A program made the position numbers and the translations under genes. 34,611 nucleotides of DNA from an uncultured Granulicella sp. (lineage in GTDB: Bacteria; Acidobacteriota; Terriglobia; Terriglobales; Acidobacteriaceae): NCBI GenBank assembly GCA_937873265.1, contig CALMVL010000082.1, positions 6,424-41,034 of the forward strand, in the 5' to 3' direction. Shown piece after piece: positions 16,773-27,070 of this stretch. The first letter of the stretch is position 1. Each line of letters starts with the position of its first letter. Under the pieces are notes generated by a model. It saw only the letters and a list, made by a program, of their open reading frames with translations. It had not been told where the DNA came from and ran no database searches.

Positions 16773-18023
16773 CTACTTCCCGGTATACCGGTTGCGCATG
16801 TATCGTCGCGCCATGTCGGCCTGCGATTGGTCGCCGCCGCCGGCGCTGGCCAGCTGGTATTGGTGGACGGCATTGCCGCGATCCCCGAGCAGATCAAACA
16901 TTTCCCCTGCATTGAGTTGCGCTCGTCGTCGCAGCCAATCACTGCAGTTCGGCTGGTCGGAGGCCTCAAGATAATGTTGCGCTGCGGAGCGGATGTCGTT
17001 TTGCCCTCGTTCCGTGTCTGCGAGGCCGAACCACGCCATCTGCAGCCGCGGATCGATGTAGTAGCCAGGCTTGCGGGCGTCGGCGAGGACCTCGCGGTAA
17101 AGGGCAATCGCGCCTGGGCCGTCGCCCTTGTCCTTGGTCAGATTGGCTTCCTCAAGGCGGAAGAGGTAGTTGCGGGGAAACTCCTGGGCGAGACCACGCT
17201 GGACCACGAGCGCTTCGGCGTATCGACCATCGTGGCGTAGAAAGAGCGAGAGCGCGGTTCGTGACTCAATGTTCGTAACGACGCCGTGGGCCGCGGACTC
17301 TCGGAGCAGATCGAGCCCCTTTTCCTTACTTCCACCCACACCGGCGATGCCGACCATCATGCGCACCAGACGGGGCAAACTGGCGACGGCGAACTGCTGG
17401 ATACCAATCGCCATTTTGGCGTCGGCATACGCGGGATCGAGTTTCAGCACCTGCTCGGAGTCATTTCGAGCGGCGAGACCCTGGCGCGCGGCCGCGACGA
17501 ACGAGTGGTCGACCAGAGTGATAAATGCGGCGTGCATGCCACGCGCGTACCCGCGAGCAAAGAGCGCGTTCTTGTTGTTCGGGTCGGACTTGATCTGCTC
17601 GTCCGAAAGATTGATCGCCTGGTTCGTCAGCTGTTCTATGCTTTGTCGCGTTGCGTCGGGAACCGACACGGTTCGCTTCGAGCTCAGGAAACTATCGTGG
17701 GCGTAGTAGGTCGTATCCAGCAGGTCCTGGTGATAGAGCTCGCGAAAGATCAGCACCATTAGCACGTAGTCCAATGCCATGGGATCGTGCGAATTGGCCT
17801 GGGCAACGGCTTGGAAGCGCGAGAGCGCGCCATCGTAGTCCAGGTTATAGAAGTGCTGGTGCGCTTCACGAACCACCGGAGTCAGATTGATGGGATCGGT
17901 GTGGGCCGCGGCGGCGGCGAGTTCGGTCTGCTGTGCGACGGCCTTGGCGGGTAAGAGCTGAAGAGATACTCCTGCGATAAAAAGTGAAACGACCCTGAAG
18001 GTCCAAGCAAACGTTTGAAGCAT
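16773..18023 (-). CDS. Secreted TPR-repeat protein
   Basis: The 416-aa protein starts at ATG 18023 with AGGGA 6 nt upstream. It has a signal peptide (VSLFIAGVSLQLLPAKAVAQ) and then helical repeats. Several degenerate TPRs are visible: HQHFYNLDYDGALSRFQAVAQANSHDPMAL near 55-84, EQVLKLDPAYADAKMAIG near 190, and RTALSLFLRHDGRYAEALVVQRGLAQEFP near 250. It is probably periplasmic and acts as a protein-protein scaffold. The exact role is unknown. It is separated by 96 nt from the PspC gene downstream and is divergent from the gene at 18148. Confidence 0.85.
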   Translation of the reverse strand: MLQTFAWTFRVVSLFIAGVSLQLLPAKAVAQQTELAAAAAHTDPINLTPVVREAHQHFYNLDYDGALSRFQAVAQANSHDPMALDYVLMVLIFRELYHQDLLDTTYYAHDSFLSSKRTVSVPDATRQSIEQLTNQAINLSDEQIKSDPNNKNALFARGYARGMHAAFITLVDHSFVAAARQGLAARNDSEQVLKLDPAYADAKMAIGIQQFAVASLPRLVRMMVGIAGVGGSKEKGLDLLRESAAHGVVTNIESRTALSLFLRHDGRYAEALVVQRGLAQEFPRNYLFRLEEANLTKDKGDGPGAIALYREVLADARKPGYYIDPRLQMAWFGLADTERGQNDIRSAAQHYLEASDQPNCSDWLRRRAQLNAGEMFDLLGDRGNAVHQYQLASAGGGDQSQADMARRYMRNRYTGK

Positions 18024-18147
18024 GCACGATCCCTGCCGGGCAGATGCCCCGTGTGTTTGACGCTTTCCATCCTAACTCTGCTTATGGCAGGGTTAAAGAC
18101 AGAGCGCGTTTGCTTGAATCCAAGAACCTGGAGCCGGTCGAGGTACG

Positions 18148-18633
18148 ATGACAAGGCTGGAACTTCTCGAGCTAGTGGTGGGGCATGCACGCCAGAATGG
18201 CTTCGCCTTTCGCCGGTGGTATACCGGGCATCTCGGGCGCAGCTGGAGCGGCGGCGGCGAGGCTCTGGAGACGCTGGCCGGGGAACGACGGTACTATGCC
18301 CTGCTCTTCTCTCCCGAGTTTGCCAGGAGCTTTTGGAAAGCAGGTGCCCGGATGACCTTTCAGGTACCCGCGCAGGAGTTTCCGCGCCGCGGGTTGAATG
18401 GCGAGGTGAGGACGGTTGCCCGCAAGGGTTATACACGCCGGCTTACCCGGCCGGATGCCTGGCGCTATCATCTGCGGGAGATGGTGGTGACTGAGGAGCC
18501 GCTGCGTTACATCCGCCGATTTCTGCCGATTATTGAGGAGCTCGAGCCGGAGGTCGCGTCCGGCACCCAGACGGAACCGCGGGACCCGCGCTTCATCGTC
18601 GATGAGGAGGATCTGCTCGAGGATGATTCCTAG
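18148..18633 (+). CDS. Protein of unknown function
   Basis: The 161-aa soluble protein begins at ATG 18148 with GAGG 4 nt upstream. It has no signal peptide or transmembrane helix. Visible segments are a helix ELLELVVGHARQNGFAFRRWY, a strand-rich middle (RYYALLFSPEFARSFW, then MTFQVPAQEFPRRG) and an arginine-rich region RKGYTRRLTRPDAWRYHLREM. The C-terminus is acidic (VDEEDLLEDD). The high content of basic and aromatic residues in the middle suggests nucleic-acid or protein contact, but no family is recognised. The stop lies 11 nt from the convergent gene on the other strand. Confidence 0.75.
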   Translation: MTRLELLELVVGHARQNGFAFRRWYTGHLGRSWSGGGEALETLAGERRYYALLFSPEFARSFWKAGARMTFQVPAQEFPRRGLNGEVRTVARKGYTRRLTRPDAWRYHLREMVVTEEPLRYIRRFLPIIEELEPEVASGTQTEPRDPRFIVDEEDLLEDDS

Positions 18634-18644
18634 GAACCGAGGAC

Positions 18645-19409
18645 CTAGTGGAGTTCGGCAAGCGAGTGCTGGGCAGCTTTGACGTGGTCACCATCCGGCT
18701 CGAGCTGCAGATAAGCCTTGAATTCCGAGACCGCCTCGTCGCGCTTCTTTAGCTTTTCGGCTGCCTGCGCGAGCAGAAAGTGAGCGTCGGCATCGGTCGG
18801 CTTCAGCTTGAGTGCGTCCTTTGCCCGTAAGTAAGCGGCCATCGGGCTTCCGGAGCTGAGGTAATACTTCCCTACATCCAGATCTTCATTCTCTCTGTCT
18901 TCGTCGCTCTGCAGCCGTTCGACCTTGGGCAGCTTGCGGCGCTTGAACTGCCCGTCGCTGCCGGCGTCCTTCAAGGGCGAATTATTGGCGTCCGGAGCAC
19001 TTGGGTCGTTTGCAGCTCCGGCGCTCGAACTGGAGCTCGAACTGGAGGAGCTGGACTCCGGGTCCTCGCCGGGGTAGGGGAACTGTTTTGCGGGACTTGC
19101 GGTCGTGCTGCTGGCAGGCGCAGGCCGGTCCGGCGATACCGGCGCGCCGGGTGCCTGGGACGATGGAACCTGTGCCGGAGCACTCGGTGCCGGGGCATTT
19201 GGCTGGACGTCGTCCTTCTCTCCAGGGTAGGGAAACTGCTGCGCCGGAGTCGGACAGGCTTTGTTATCGGGCGCGGGTGTCGCTGGGCACTTCGGCGGCG
19301 TGCTGGACTGTGGAGCCGCTTGAGCATGCGCTTGCCCGTGCCAGAGCGCAATAACCAAGCCACCGGCGAGCGAAAGCAAGCGTCGATGTGAGAGCCGCTG
19401 ACGTTTCAT
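18645..19409 (-). CDS. Secreted Pro/Ser-rich protein with C-terminal TPR
   Basis: The 254-aa protein has a signal peptide (LLSLAGGLVIALWHGQAHAQ) and a long low-complexity Ala/Pro/Ser region in which the peptide QFPYPGE occurs twice (about 58-64 and 109-115). A run of 11 serines (119-129) follows. The last 80 residues form two TPR-like helix pairs (LDVGKYYLSSGSPMAAYLRAKDAL, then DADAHFLLAQAAEKLKKRDEAV). The arrangement suggests an exported scaffold with a flexible spacer, perhaps tied to an outer-membrane assembly, but the function is unknown. The start at ATG 19409 has only a weak purine-rich leader. It is divergent from the SET-domain gene. Confidence 0.82.
   Translation of the reverse strand: MKRQRLSHRRLLSLAGGLVIALWHGQAHAQAAPQSSTPPKCPATPAPDNKACPTPAQQFPYPGEKDDVQPNAPAPSAPAQVPSSQAPGAPVSPDRPAPASSTTASPAKQFPYPGEDPESSSSSSSSSSSAGAANDPSAPDANNSPLKDAGSDGQFKRRKLPKVERLQSDEDRENEDLDVGKYYLSSGSPMAAYLRAKDALKLKPTDADAHFLLAQAAEKLKKRDEAVSEFKAYLQLEPDGDHVKAAQHSLAELH
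19023..19046 (-). repeat. Tandem 12-bp repeat encoding poly-serine
   Basis: GCTCGAACTGGA occurs twice in tandem (19023-19034, 19035-19046). On the coding strand this gives part of the 11-serine run. The codons mix TCC, AGT, TCG and AGC, so the rest of the run is not a simple slippage tract. Confidence 0.7.
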
Positions 19410-19501
19410 CCCGCATTTATTTTACGCTGTACGTTGACCATGTGCTTGGGCCGTCGCCTGCTTCGCCGGGCGCATCCCTTCCGCAAAGGAGACTGTGTCG
19501 G

Positions 19502-19981
19502 ATGCGTCCAGGACTCATCATTCGCTCGTCGTCGATTCACGCTGCGGGCTGTTACACAATGCTGCCGATTCGCAAAGGAGAGCGCGTGCTCGAATACGAC
19601 GGTCCGCGCTTCAGTAAGGACGCTGCCGATGAGCGTTACAAAGGCCGGGTCGTCACTTATCTCTTCTCCTTTGGTGAGCAGGGCGAGGTGATCGATGGGT
19701 TTGGCACGGCCATGTTTCTCAACCACTCCTGCGCCCCGAACTGCGAGACCGAGGAGGAAGAAAACCGAATCTACATTACGGCTATTCGGGACATCGCCGC
19801 TGGGGAGGAACTGGTGTACGAGTACCACTTGCATGACTCCGAGGATGAGGACGCAGGTTGTCACTGCGGTGCGGAGAACTGCCGCGGCACCATGTTCAGC
19901 GAGGAGGAGTTGAAACGCCGGGCGAAGCAGGCGAGGATGAGAAGGCGCGCTCCGAAGCAGCCTCGTTCGCGCGCTTCATAG
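19502..19981 (+). CDS. SET-domain protein-lysine methyltransferase-like protein
   Basis: The 159-aa protein starts at ATG 19502 with AGGAG about 10 nt upstream; earlier in-frame sequence overlaps the divergent gene and is not conserved-looking. SET signatures are present in order: RSSSIHAAGCYT near the start, the pseudoknot motif FLNHSCAPNC (72-81), then GEELVYEYHL (101-110). A post-SET zinc-type motif CHCGAENCRGTMF (Cys120, Cys122, Cys127) follows, with Cys81 as the likely fourth ligand. The end (136-159) is a lysine/arginine-rich tail. SET enzymes use S-adenosylmethionine to methylate protein lysines; bacterial substrates are rarely known. It lies upstream of dnaX on the same strand with 63 nt between. 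Confidence 0.88.
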   Translation: MRPGLIIRSSSIHAAGCYTMLPIRKGERVLEYDGPRFSKDAADERYKGRVVTYLFSFGEQGEVIDGFGTAMFLNHSCAPNCETEEEENRIYITAIRDIAAGEELVYEYHLHDSEDEDAGCHCGAENCRGTMFSEEELKRRAKQARMRRRAPKQPRSRAS

Positions 19982-20044
19982 GACTGCTCCGGACAGTACA
20001 ATGGGAGTACGGCGCCAGGTTCGCCGATGTCGCTCGCGTCACCT

Positions 20045-22144
20045 ATGGCCTACCAGGTTCTTGCCCGAAAATACCGCCCTCAGCATTTTGCCGATGTCGC
20101 CGGACAGGCACACGTGACGGTGACGCTGATGAACGCCCTTACCCAAGGACGGATCGCGCACGGGTACATCTTCAGCGGGCATCGCGGGATAGGCAAAACG
20201 ACCGTGGCGCGTATCCTGGCGATGGCGCTGAACTGTCGAACCCCCATCGGGGACGATCGGCGACCGACAGCCGAGCCGTGCGAGACCTGCGAGAGTTGCG
20301 CGGAGATTCGCGCGGGCAACGCGGTAGACGTCATTGAGATTGATGCGGCGACCAATCGTGGTATCGACGAGATCCGAGAGCTGCGCGATGCCGCCCGGTA
20401 CAGGCCGGCCCGGGACAGGTACAAGATCTACATCCTGGACGAGGCGCACCAAATTACCGATGCAGCCTTCAATGCGCTGCTGAAGACACTGGAAGAGCCG
20501 CCGGATCACATCGTCTTCATGATGGCAACGACACAGCCGGAAGACATTCCGCAGACAGTTCGTTCACGCTGCCAGCACTTCTCCTTCCACGCCGTGAAGA
20601 TGGCCGACATCCTGCGGGAGCTGCGGGGGATCGCCGAGCGCGAGGGAGTTGAGGCCAACGAGAGTGCCCTCGGTCTTCTGGCCGAGGCTGGCGACGGATC
20701 GATGCGCGATGCCCTGAGCATTATGGACCAGGCGATCGCGAGCGCACCGGTGGACGAGGGCCGGCCCCGGCTGGACGCGGGCCAGATCCGCGATCTGATG
20801 GGTACGGTCTCGAACGCCGTCTTTGAGCGTATCTTTCAGGCGGTCGATGGCGGCCGCAGTGCGGAAGTGGTCACGGTCGCAAACGAGATGCTGGACGCCG
20901 GCAACAGCCCGGCGCAGCTGGCGCGGCAGTGCGTGCGCTACCTCAGGAACTGTCTGATGGCGAAGATTTCGGGTGTGACCGGTGAAGGCACAACGGCGGA
21001 CGGGGGTGATGCCGCGCTGCTGCAAATCTCGCCGGATGAGCGGCGACGCGTGGGACGGACGGCCGCGCTCTTCTCCGAAGAGGAGATGACGCGCTTCCTG
21101 CAGGTGATGCTCCGGACGTTTGATGAACTTGGGTATCGCCAAGAGCCGCGGTTCCACTTCGAGCTTGGGCTTCTGAAGCTGGTGCACCTCCGTAGGCTTC
21201 TGCCCATGGAGGAGGTGCTGAGCGCGCTGCCGCTGTCCGGAGCCGTCGGCCAGGTCGGGGCGGGAGCGACCGCCGCCACATCGGCGAGCAGGATCGCCGC
21301 GACGGGTTCGGCGCCCTCGGCAGCCGCGGGTGCGCTCTCACCGGCAACGCCGGTGGGAGCGATCCAGAACCCGGCCCGCGGCGTAATCCCGGCTGCCTCC
21401 TCCGACGCGGTCGCAGGCTTCTCACCATTTCGGGCGGATCAGGCGCGCAAGGCCGAACCGGTCGCGCCGCTTCGGCCGGCTCCGATCCAGGCTTCAGGTC
21501 TTCCCATCCCTGCGCCTCAGGTTTCGCGGGTCGGTGTCCGTGCTAGTGAGCCGACGGCCAACGCGGCCTCAGCTTCGCCGGCCCTCGCCATCGCTGCCGC
21601 GACGGACACAACCATGCACGAGCAGCACGTGGAGACTGCCCCGGCGATGAGCCTATACGCCCTCGAAGAGGACGGGCAAACCGCTCCCAAGACCCCGTCG
21701 TCTCCGGACCTGCCTAAACTCACACCCGTAGCGGCTTCGGGATCCAGTTCGGAAGCTTTGCGGCAGGCTGTCGTGGATGCCCTTCTGGCGATGAAGGGCC
21801 AAAGCTCAGCTGCGGAGGCCCTCGCGGACGCGACATGGACGAGCAACGATGGCGTGGTGCGCGCGCAAATGCAGCTCTCGAAGAGGATGCTGCCGATGGT
21901 CATGAATGCGGAGGCAGAGAGGGCCGCCCGTGCTGCGCTGCAACAGGTTGCACCCGGGCTGAAGCTGGAGTTTACGGCGACGACCCCCGAAACCCTCTCG
22001 GGGAGCAAACCTAAGAGATCGAGACCGGCGCGTTCCGGCACCGCTCAGGCCAAGGCGGAGGAGCATCCGGTGGTGCAGGAAGCGCAACGCCTCTTTCAGG
22101 CGGAGATCCGCAACGTCATCGACCTCAGCGAAGGCGCATCGTAG
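20045..22144 (+). CDS. dnaX: DNA polymerase III subunit gamma/tau
   Basis: DnaX is the ATPase of the clamp loader that places the sliding clamp on primed DNA. The AAA+ core has Walker A GHRGIGKT (45-52), a zinc module (Cys64, Cys79, Cys82, Cys85), Walker B ILDEAH (130-135) and the SRC arginine-finger motif RSRCQ. Domain III follows, then an Ala/Pro-rich linker (about 370-560) and a tau-like C-terminal region. The start is uncertain: ATG 20045 gives the family-typical MAYQVLARKYRPQ, while ATG 20027 would add six residues; neither has a good ribosome-binding site. It is the first gene of the conserved dnaX-ybaB-recR operon. I saw no obvious A-rich slippery site for a gamma-making frameshift. 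Confidence 0.95.
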   Translation: MAYQVLARKYRPQHFADVAGQAHVTVTLMNALTQGRIAHGYIFSGHRGIGKTTVARILAMALNCRTPIGDDRRPTAEPCETCESCAEIRAGNAVDVIEIDAATNRGIDEIRELRDAARYRPARDRYKIYILDEAHQITDAAFNALLKTLEEPPDHIVFMMATTQPEDIPQTVRSRCQHFSFHAVKMADILRELRGIAEREGVEANESALGLLAEAGDGSMRDALSIMDQAIASAPVDEGRPRLDAGQIRDLMGTVSNAVFERIFQAVDGGRSAEVVTVANEMLDAGNSPAQLARQCVRYLRNCLMAKISGVTGEGTTADGGDAALLQISPDERRRVGRTAALFSEEEMTRFLQVMLRTFDELGYRQEPRFHFELGLLKLVHLRRLLPMEEVLSALPLSGAVGQVGAGATAATSASRIAATGSAPSAAAGALSPATPVGAIQNPARGVIPAASSDAVAGFSPFRADQARKAEPVAPLRPAPIQASGLPIPAPQVSRVGVRASEPTANAASASPALAIAAATDTTMHEQHVETAPAMSLYALEEDGQTAPKTPSSPDLPKLTPVAASGSSSEALRQAVVDALLAMKGQSSAAEALADATWTSNDGVVRAQMQLSKRMLPMVMNAEAERAARAALQQVAPGLKLEFTATTPETLSGSKPKRSRPARSGTAQAKAEEHPVVQEAQRLFQAEIRNVIDLSEGAS

Positions 22145-22163
22145 CAAACAGGAGAGAGACACC

Positions 22164-22487
22164 ATGGACTTCGGCGACCTCGGCAACATGCGCCAGATGA
22201 TGGAACAGGCGCAGCAGATGCAGGAGCAGATGGAAAAGCGGCTGGTCGACACGGTGGTCGAGGCCTCGACCGGCGGAGGCGTGGTGAGCGTGCGCATGAA
22301 CGGCCGCAAAGAGCTGCTCCGCCTCAAGATCGACCCAGCAGCGGTCGGCAGCTCAGGATCCGATCTCGAGCTTCTCGAAGATCTCATCACCGCGGCGGTC
22401 AACCAAGCTGGACGGCGGGCGGACGAGGCGATGCAGACCAATGTCTCCGGTTTGATGGGCGGACTTAACCTGCCTGGTCTGAGCTAA
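22164..22487 (+). CDS. ybaB: YbaB/EbfC family nucleoid-associated protein
   Basis: This is a small (107 aa) DNA-binding dimer that coats and bridges DNA and is often encoded between dnaX and recR, exactly as here. It has the N-terminal Met/Gln-rich coiled helix (MRQMMEQAQQMQEQMEKRL, residues 9-27) and the core VEASTGGGVVSVRMNGRKELLRLKIDP (32-58). The acidic LELLEDLITAAVNQAGRRA helix follows. The start at ATG 22164 has AGGAGAG nearby, 19 nt after the dnaX stop. The stop abuts the GTG of recR, so the three genes are tightly coupled. Confidence 0.95.
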   Translation: MDFGDLGNMRQMMEQAQQMQEQMEKRLVDTVVEASTGGGVVSVRMNGRKELLRLKIDPAAVGSSGSDLELLEDLITAAVNQAGRRADEAMQTNVSGLMGGLNLPGLS

Positions 22488-23087
22488 GTGGCAAGGTTTG
22501 CCGAGCCGATGACGCGGCTCATCGATGAGCTGCGTAAGCTGCCGGGCATCGGCACCAAGAGCGCACAGCGGCTGGCATTTCATGTGCTGCGATCGAGCGA
22601 AGCGGACGCTCGTGGCCTGGCCGAGGCGATCGTCAGGCTGCGCGAGCGGCTAATGCTGTGCAGCACGTGTAACAACATCACAGACGTTGATCCTTGCGGC
22701 TATTGCACCAGTCCGATTCGCAATCAGCGGCTTGTGTGCGTGGTCGAAGAGCCGACCAACATCGCCACGATCGAGAAGACCCGAGGCTACACCGGCGTCT
22801 ACCACGTCCTTCACGGAACGCTCTCCCCTGTAAACGGAGTTGGTCCAGAGCAGCTGCGAATCGGTAACCTGCTTGCTCGGCTGAGGACGGCGGATGAGTT
22901 GATTCTCGCAACCTCACCGACGACGGAGGGCGAGGCGACGGCTCGCTATTTGGCGGACGAGCTGAGACGCTCGCTCCCGGAGCTACGCATCACGCGCATC
23001 GCAACCGGCGTTCCCGCGGGGAGCGATATCGAGTATGCCGACGAGGTAACGATGTCGCGAGCGATGGACGGCCGGCGCGAGTTCTAG
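22488..23087 (+). CDS. recR: Recombination protein RecR
   Basis: RecR works with RecO and RecF to load RecA at single-strand gaps. The 199-aa protein has the N-terminal helix-hairpin-helix ([22 protein letters not shown]), the zinc finger Cys58-x2-Cys61 and Cys70-x2-Cys73, and the Toprim core ([26 protein letters not shown]). The conserved [25 protein letters not shown] Walker-like end is also present. The start is GTG 22488, immediately after the ybaB stop. The TAG stop is shared through a CTAG palindrome with the convergent gpmI. Confidence 0.96.
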   Translation: MARFAEPMTRLIDELRKLPGIGTKSAQRLAFHVLRSSEADARGLAEAIVRLRERLMLCSTCNNITDVDPCGYCTSPIRNQRLVCVVEEPTNIATIEKTRGYTGVYHVLHGTLSPVNGVGPEQLRIGNLLARLRTADELILATSPTTEGEATARYLADELRRSLPELRITRIATGVPAGSDIEYADEVTMSRAMDGRREF

Positions 23088-24703
23088 CCCGGTGCTGGTT
23101 CCTTCCGGATGAGGCGATCGCCCGTCATCTCCGACGGCTGCACAAGACCGAGCAGCGCAAGCATGGTCGGGGATATATCGCGCAGGCTTCCGCCCTGTCC
23201 CAGTGAAATGCCCTTGCTGTCCTCCGAGATCACGATCAACGGCACCGGGTTCGTGGTGTGCGCGGTGTGAGGGCCGCCGCTTACCGGGTCGATCAGCATC
23301 TCGGCGTTTCCGTGGTCCGCCGTAACCAGCATGGCGCCGCCGCGCTGCCGAACCGCAGCGTAGATGCGCCCCAGTTCGGTGTCCACCGTTTCGACGGCGC
23401 GGATCGTAGGCTCCATTTTGCCGGAATGTCCCACCATGTCTGCATTGGCAAAGTTCACGATGATGACGTCAAACGCCGTATCGCTCACCGCCTTGATCAC
23501 CGCATCGGCAATGCCGTTAGCCGACATCTCCGGCGCGAGATCGTACGTGGCGACCTTCTGCGAGGGCACGAGCGCGCGATCTTCGCCGGGAAACGGCTTC
23601 TCGATCCCGCCGTTGAAGAAGTAGGTGACATGCGCATACTTTTCCGTCTCCGCAACGCGCAGGTTACGCAGGTTTGCGTCGGACATACGATCCGCCAGGA
23701 GATTCTCCATCGACTCCGATGGAATGACGACCGGCACGCGGAAGAGCTTGTCGTACTGCGTCATCGAGACATAGTGGAGGCCAGCCGGTGCTGAGGTTCG
23801 AGGGATCTCCGCCTCCAACTCGTCCGCCTTCGGCAGATCCCGTCCATCCTGCGCGGTTAGCCCCTCCGACACATTGCGAGCGAGCACGCGGGTGATCTGG
23901 CGCACGCGATCGGCCCGGTAGTTGAACGAGATGCAAACATCCTTGTCGCGAATAGGACCGACAGGCGTGCCCTCTTCGCCGACGATGGTGAACGGCGGAC
24001 AGAACTCGTCGGTGGTGCCATTGCTGTAGAGCTCGCGCACACGCTCCGCCGCATCTCGGTACACTCCGCCCGCGGGAGACCCGGTGACCATCGCATCGAA
24101 CGCCTGCCGTTCCTTCTCCCAGCGCAGATCGCGATCCATCGCGAAGTAGCGGCCGGAGACGGACGCGAGCTGGCCGACGCCGATCTCCGACATCTGCCGC
24201 CGAAGCTCCCCGAGGTAGCCGAGACCGCTGGTGGGCAGCGTATCGCGCCCGTCGAGGAAGGCATGGACAAAAACTCGACTGAGCTGACGCTGCCTGGCCA
24301 TGCGGAGCAATGCATACAGGTGTCTCTGGTGAGAGTGCACACCACCATCCGAGAGCAGGCCGAGCAGATGCAGTGCCCTGCCCTGCTCCCCAGCGCGGTC
24401 CATGGCCGCCACCAGCGTCGCGTCCGAGAAAAAGGACCCGTCCGCGATGGCGGCGTCGATCCGCGTCATATCCATGCGGACGACACGTCCGGCGCCCAGG
24501 TTGAGGTGACCGACCTCGGAGTTGCCCATCTGCCCGTCCGGCAGACCGACGAAGTGCTCACTTGCCCGTAGAAGGGTGTTCGGGTACTCGCGCAAAAGCC
24601 GATCATAGACCGGCTTGCGTGCCTGGGCGATGGCATTGCCGCGAAGCTGCGGGCTGTAGCCCCAGCCATCAAGAATGGTGAGAACGACGGGTCTTGCCGG
24701 CAT
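23084..24703 (-). CDS. gpmI: 2,3-bisphosphoglycerate-independent phosphoglycerate mutase
   Basis: GpmI interconverts 3- and 2-phosphoglycerate using two manganese ions and a phosphoserine intermediate. The 539-aa protein has the alkaline-phosphatase-type metal residues in [11 protein letters not shown] (Asp12), the phosphorylated Ser62 in [14 protein letters not shown] and the transferase domain [15 protein letters not shown] with [11 protein letters not shown]. The [17 protein letters not shown] block (here DRDLRWEKE) and the C-terminal metal sites [13 protein letters not shown] and [10 protein letters not shown] follow. The ATG at 24703 follows the stop of the upstream gene by only 3 nt (TAG ACG ATG). 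No ribosome-binding site is visible, only a CAGCCC-rich repeat, so translation may depend on reinitiation from the upstream gene. Confidence 0.96.
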   Translation of the reverse strand: MPARPVVLTILDGWGYSPQLRGNAIAQARKPVYDRLLREYPNTLLRASEHFVGLPDGQMGNSEVGHLNLGAGRVVRMDMTRIDAAIADGSFFSDATLVAAMDRAGEQGRALHLLGLLSDGGVHSHQRHLYALLRMARQRQLSRVFVHAFLDGRDTLPTSGLGYLGELRRQMSEIGVGQLASVSGRYFAMDRDLRWEKERQAFDAMVTGSPAGGVYRDAAERVRELYSNGTTDEFCPPFTIVGEEGTPVGPIRDKDVCISFNYRADRVRQITRVLARNVSEGLTAQDGRDLPKADELEAEIPRTSAPAGLHYVSMTQYDKLFRVPVVIPSESMENLLADRMSDANLRNLRVAETEKYAHVTYFFNGGIEKPFPGEDRALVPSQKVATYDLAPEMSANGIADAVIKAVSDTAFDVIIVNFANADMVGHSGKMEPTIRAVETVDTELGRIYAAVRQRGGAMLVTADHGNAEMLIDPVSGGPHTAHTTNPVPLIVISEDSKGISLGQGGSLRDISPTMLALLGLVQPSEMTGDRLIRKEPAPG

Positions 24704-24706
24704 CGT

Positions 24707-25390
24707 CTATGGCTGGGGCTGAGGCTGAGGTTGGGGCTGCGGCTGGGGTTGGGGCTGCGGACCGCTCGGCCTGTCTGCGGGGGAGTGCAGCGTCGGGGAC
24801 GTGGGCGTACCCGAGGGTGACGTAAGCGTTGGCTGAGCCGGATGTTGCGAGGCTTCGATCTCGGCCTTGTGCTTGGCGTAGGTCTCCTGCCCAACTCGCT
24901 GACCGTCCCGGCGCAGCACGTCTCCGGCGGCCACCGCCGCAAGCGGCTGATCGGTGAGGACCCGTTTGCCTGCGGGCGTCTTGTAGAACGCGAGCGCCGC
25001 GGCCATATCCTCTTGCGAGAAGTACCTCTGGTAGACCGGCGTAAGCTCCGCCACAACATCGATGCCGTTAAAGGCACTGCTCAAATCCGACCAGAAGTCT
25101 GCGGGAAACGTGGCAGGCGCCTGATTCCTGGATTGTGCAACCAACTGCGCGTACGCGTGGTGAGCGTTTTCAGCCGATTTCGTCAGGTCAAGATACTCCC
25201 GGATCTGTTCGGGCGTGGCCGGGTGCTCCGGCGGCGGTACGTCGCCGGGAGCCCGCGGCTGCAGTTTCGGGGTGCTCGTCCCAGGCGATGTTTGAGTGCT
25301 GGGCACGGAGCTCGCCGGCGTCTGGGCCAGGGTAGCAGCTGAGGACAAGAGCAGCATTGCAGCCGCCAAAAGAAGAGATTGCTTCGACAT
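24707..25390 (-). CDS. Secreted DUF2059-domain protein with Pro-Gln repeat tail
   Basis: The ATG at 25390 has GGAG about 7 nt upstream and is followed directly by a signal peptide (SKQSLLLAAAMLLLSSAATLAQ); a longer frame exists, but its start lacks these marks. The mature part has a Pro/Thr/Ser-rich linker. A helical DUF2059-type domain follows (about 60-180; PEQIREYLDLTKSAENAHHAY, then the signature FSQEDMAAALAFYKTPAGKRVL). The C-terminus is a Pro/Ser/Thr stretch ending in (PQ)8P. The function of DUF2059 is unknown. It lies 34 nt after eno and 3 nt before gpmI, between consecutive glycolytic enzymes, although it is exported and they are cytosolic. Confidence 0.85.
   Translation of the reverse strand: MSKQSLLLAAAMLLLSSAATLAQTPASSVPSTQTSPGTSTPKLQPRAPGDVPPPEHPATPEQIREYLDLTKSAENAHHAYAQLVAQSRNQAPATFPADFWSDLSSAFNGIDVVAELTPVYQRYFSQEDMAAALAFYKTPAGKRVLTDQPLAAVAAGDVLRRDGQRVGQETYAKHKAEIEASQHPAQPTLTSPSGTPTSPTLHSPADRPSGPQPQPQPQPQPQPQPQP
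24710..24760 (-). repeat. Degenerate hexanucleotide repeat encoding (PQ)8P
   Basis: Seventeen codons alternating CCN and CAR make up the end of the DUF2059 gene, just before the TAG and the gpmI ATG. Units vary (CAGCCC, CAACCC, CAGCCG, CAACCT, CAGCCT), so replication slippage would change the length by two residues without a frameshift. Confidence 0.85.
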
Positions 25391-25424
25391 GAAAAACTCC
25401 GTACCGCTTGATGCCTGAAAGAGG

Positions 25425-27070
<1,646 letters not shown>

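Noticed and set aside
15749-17107. A 452-codon minus-strand frame across lysA and the PspC gene
   Set aside because: It overlaps two well-supported genes in another frame of the same strand and has Ser/Arg/Pro-rich shadow composition.
20045-22144. Programmed frameshift in dnaX to make gamma
   Set aside because: No run of A or comparable slippery heptamer with a following hairpin was noticed in the region after the ATPase core.
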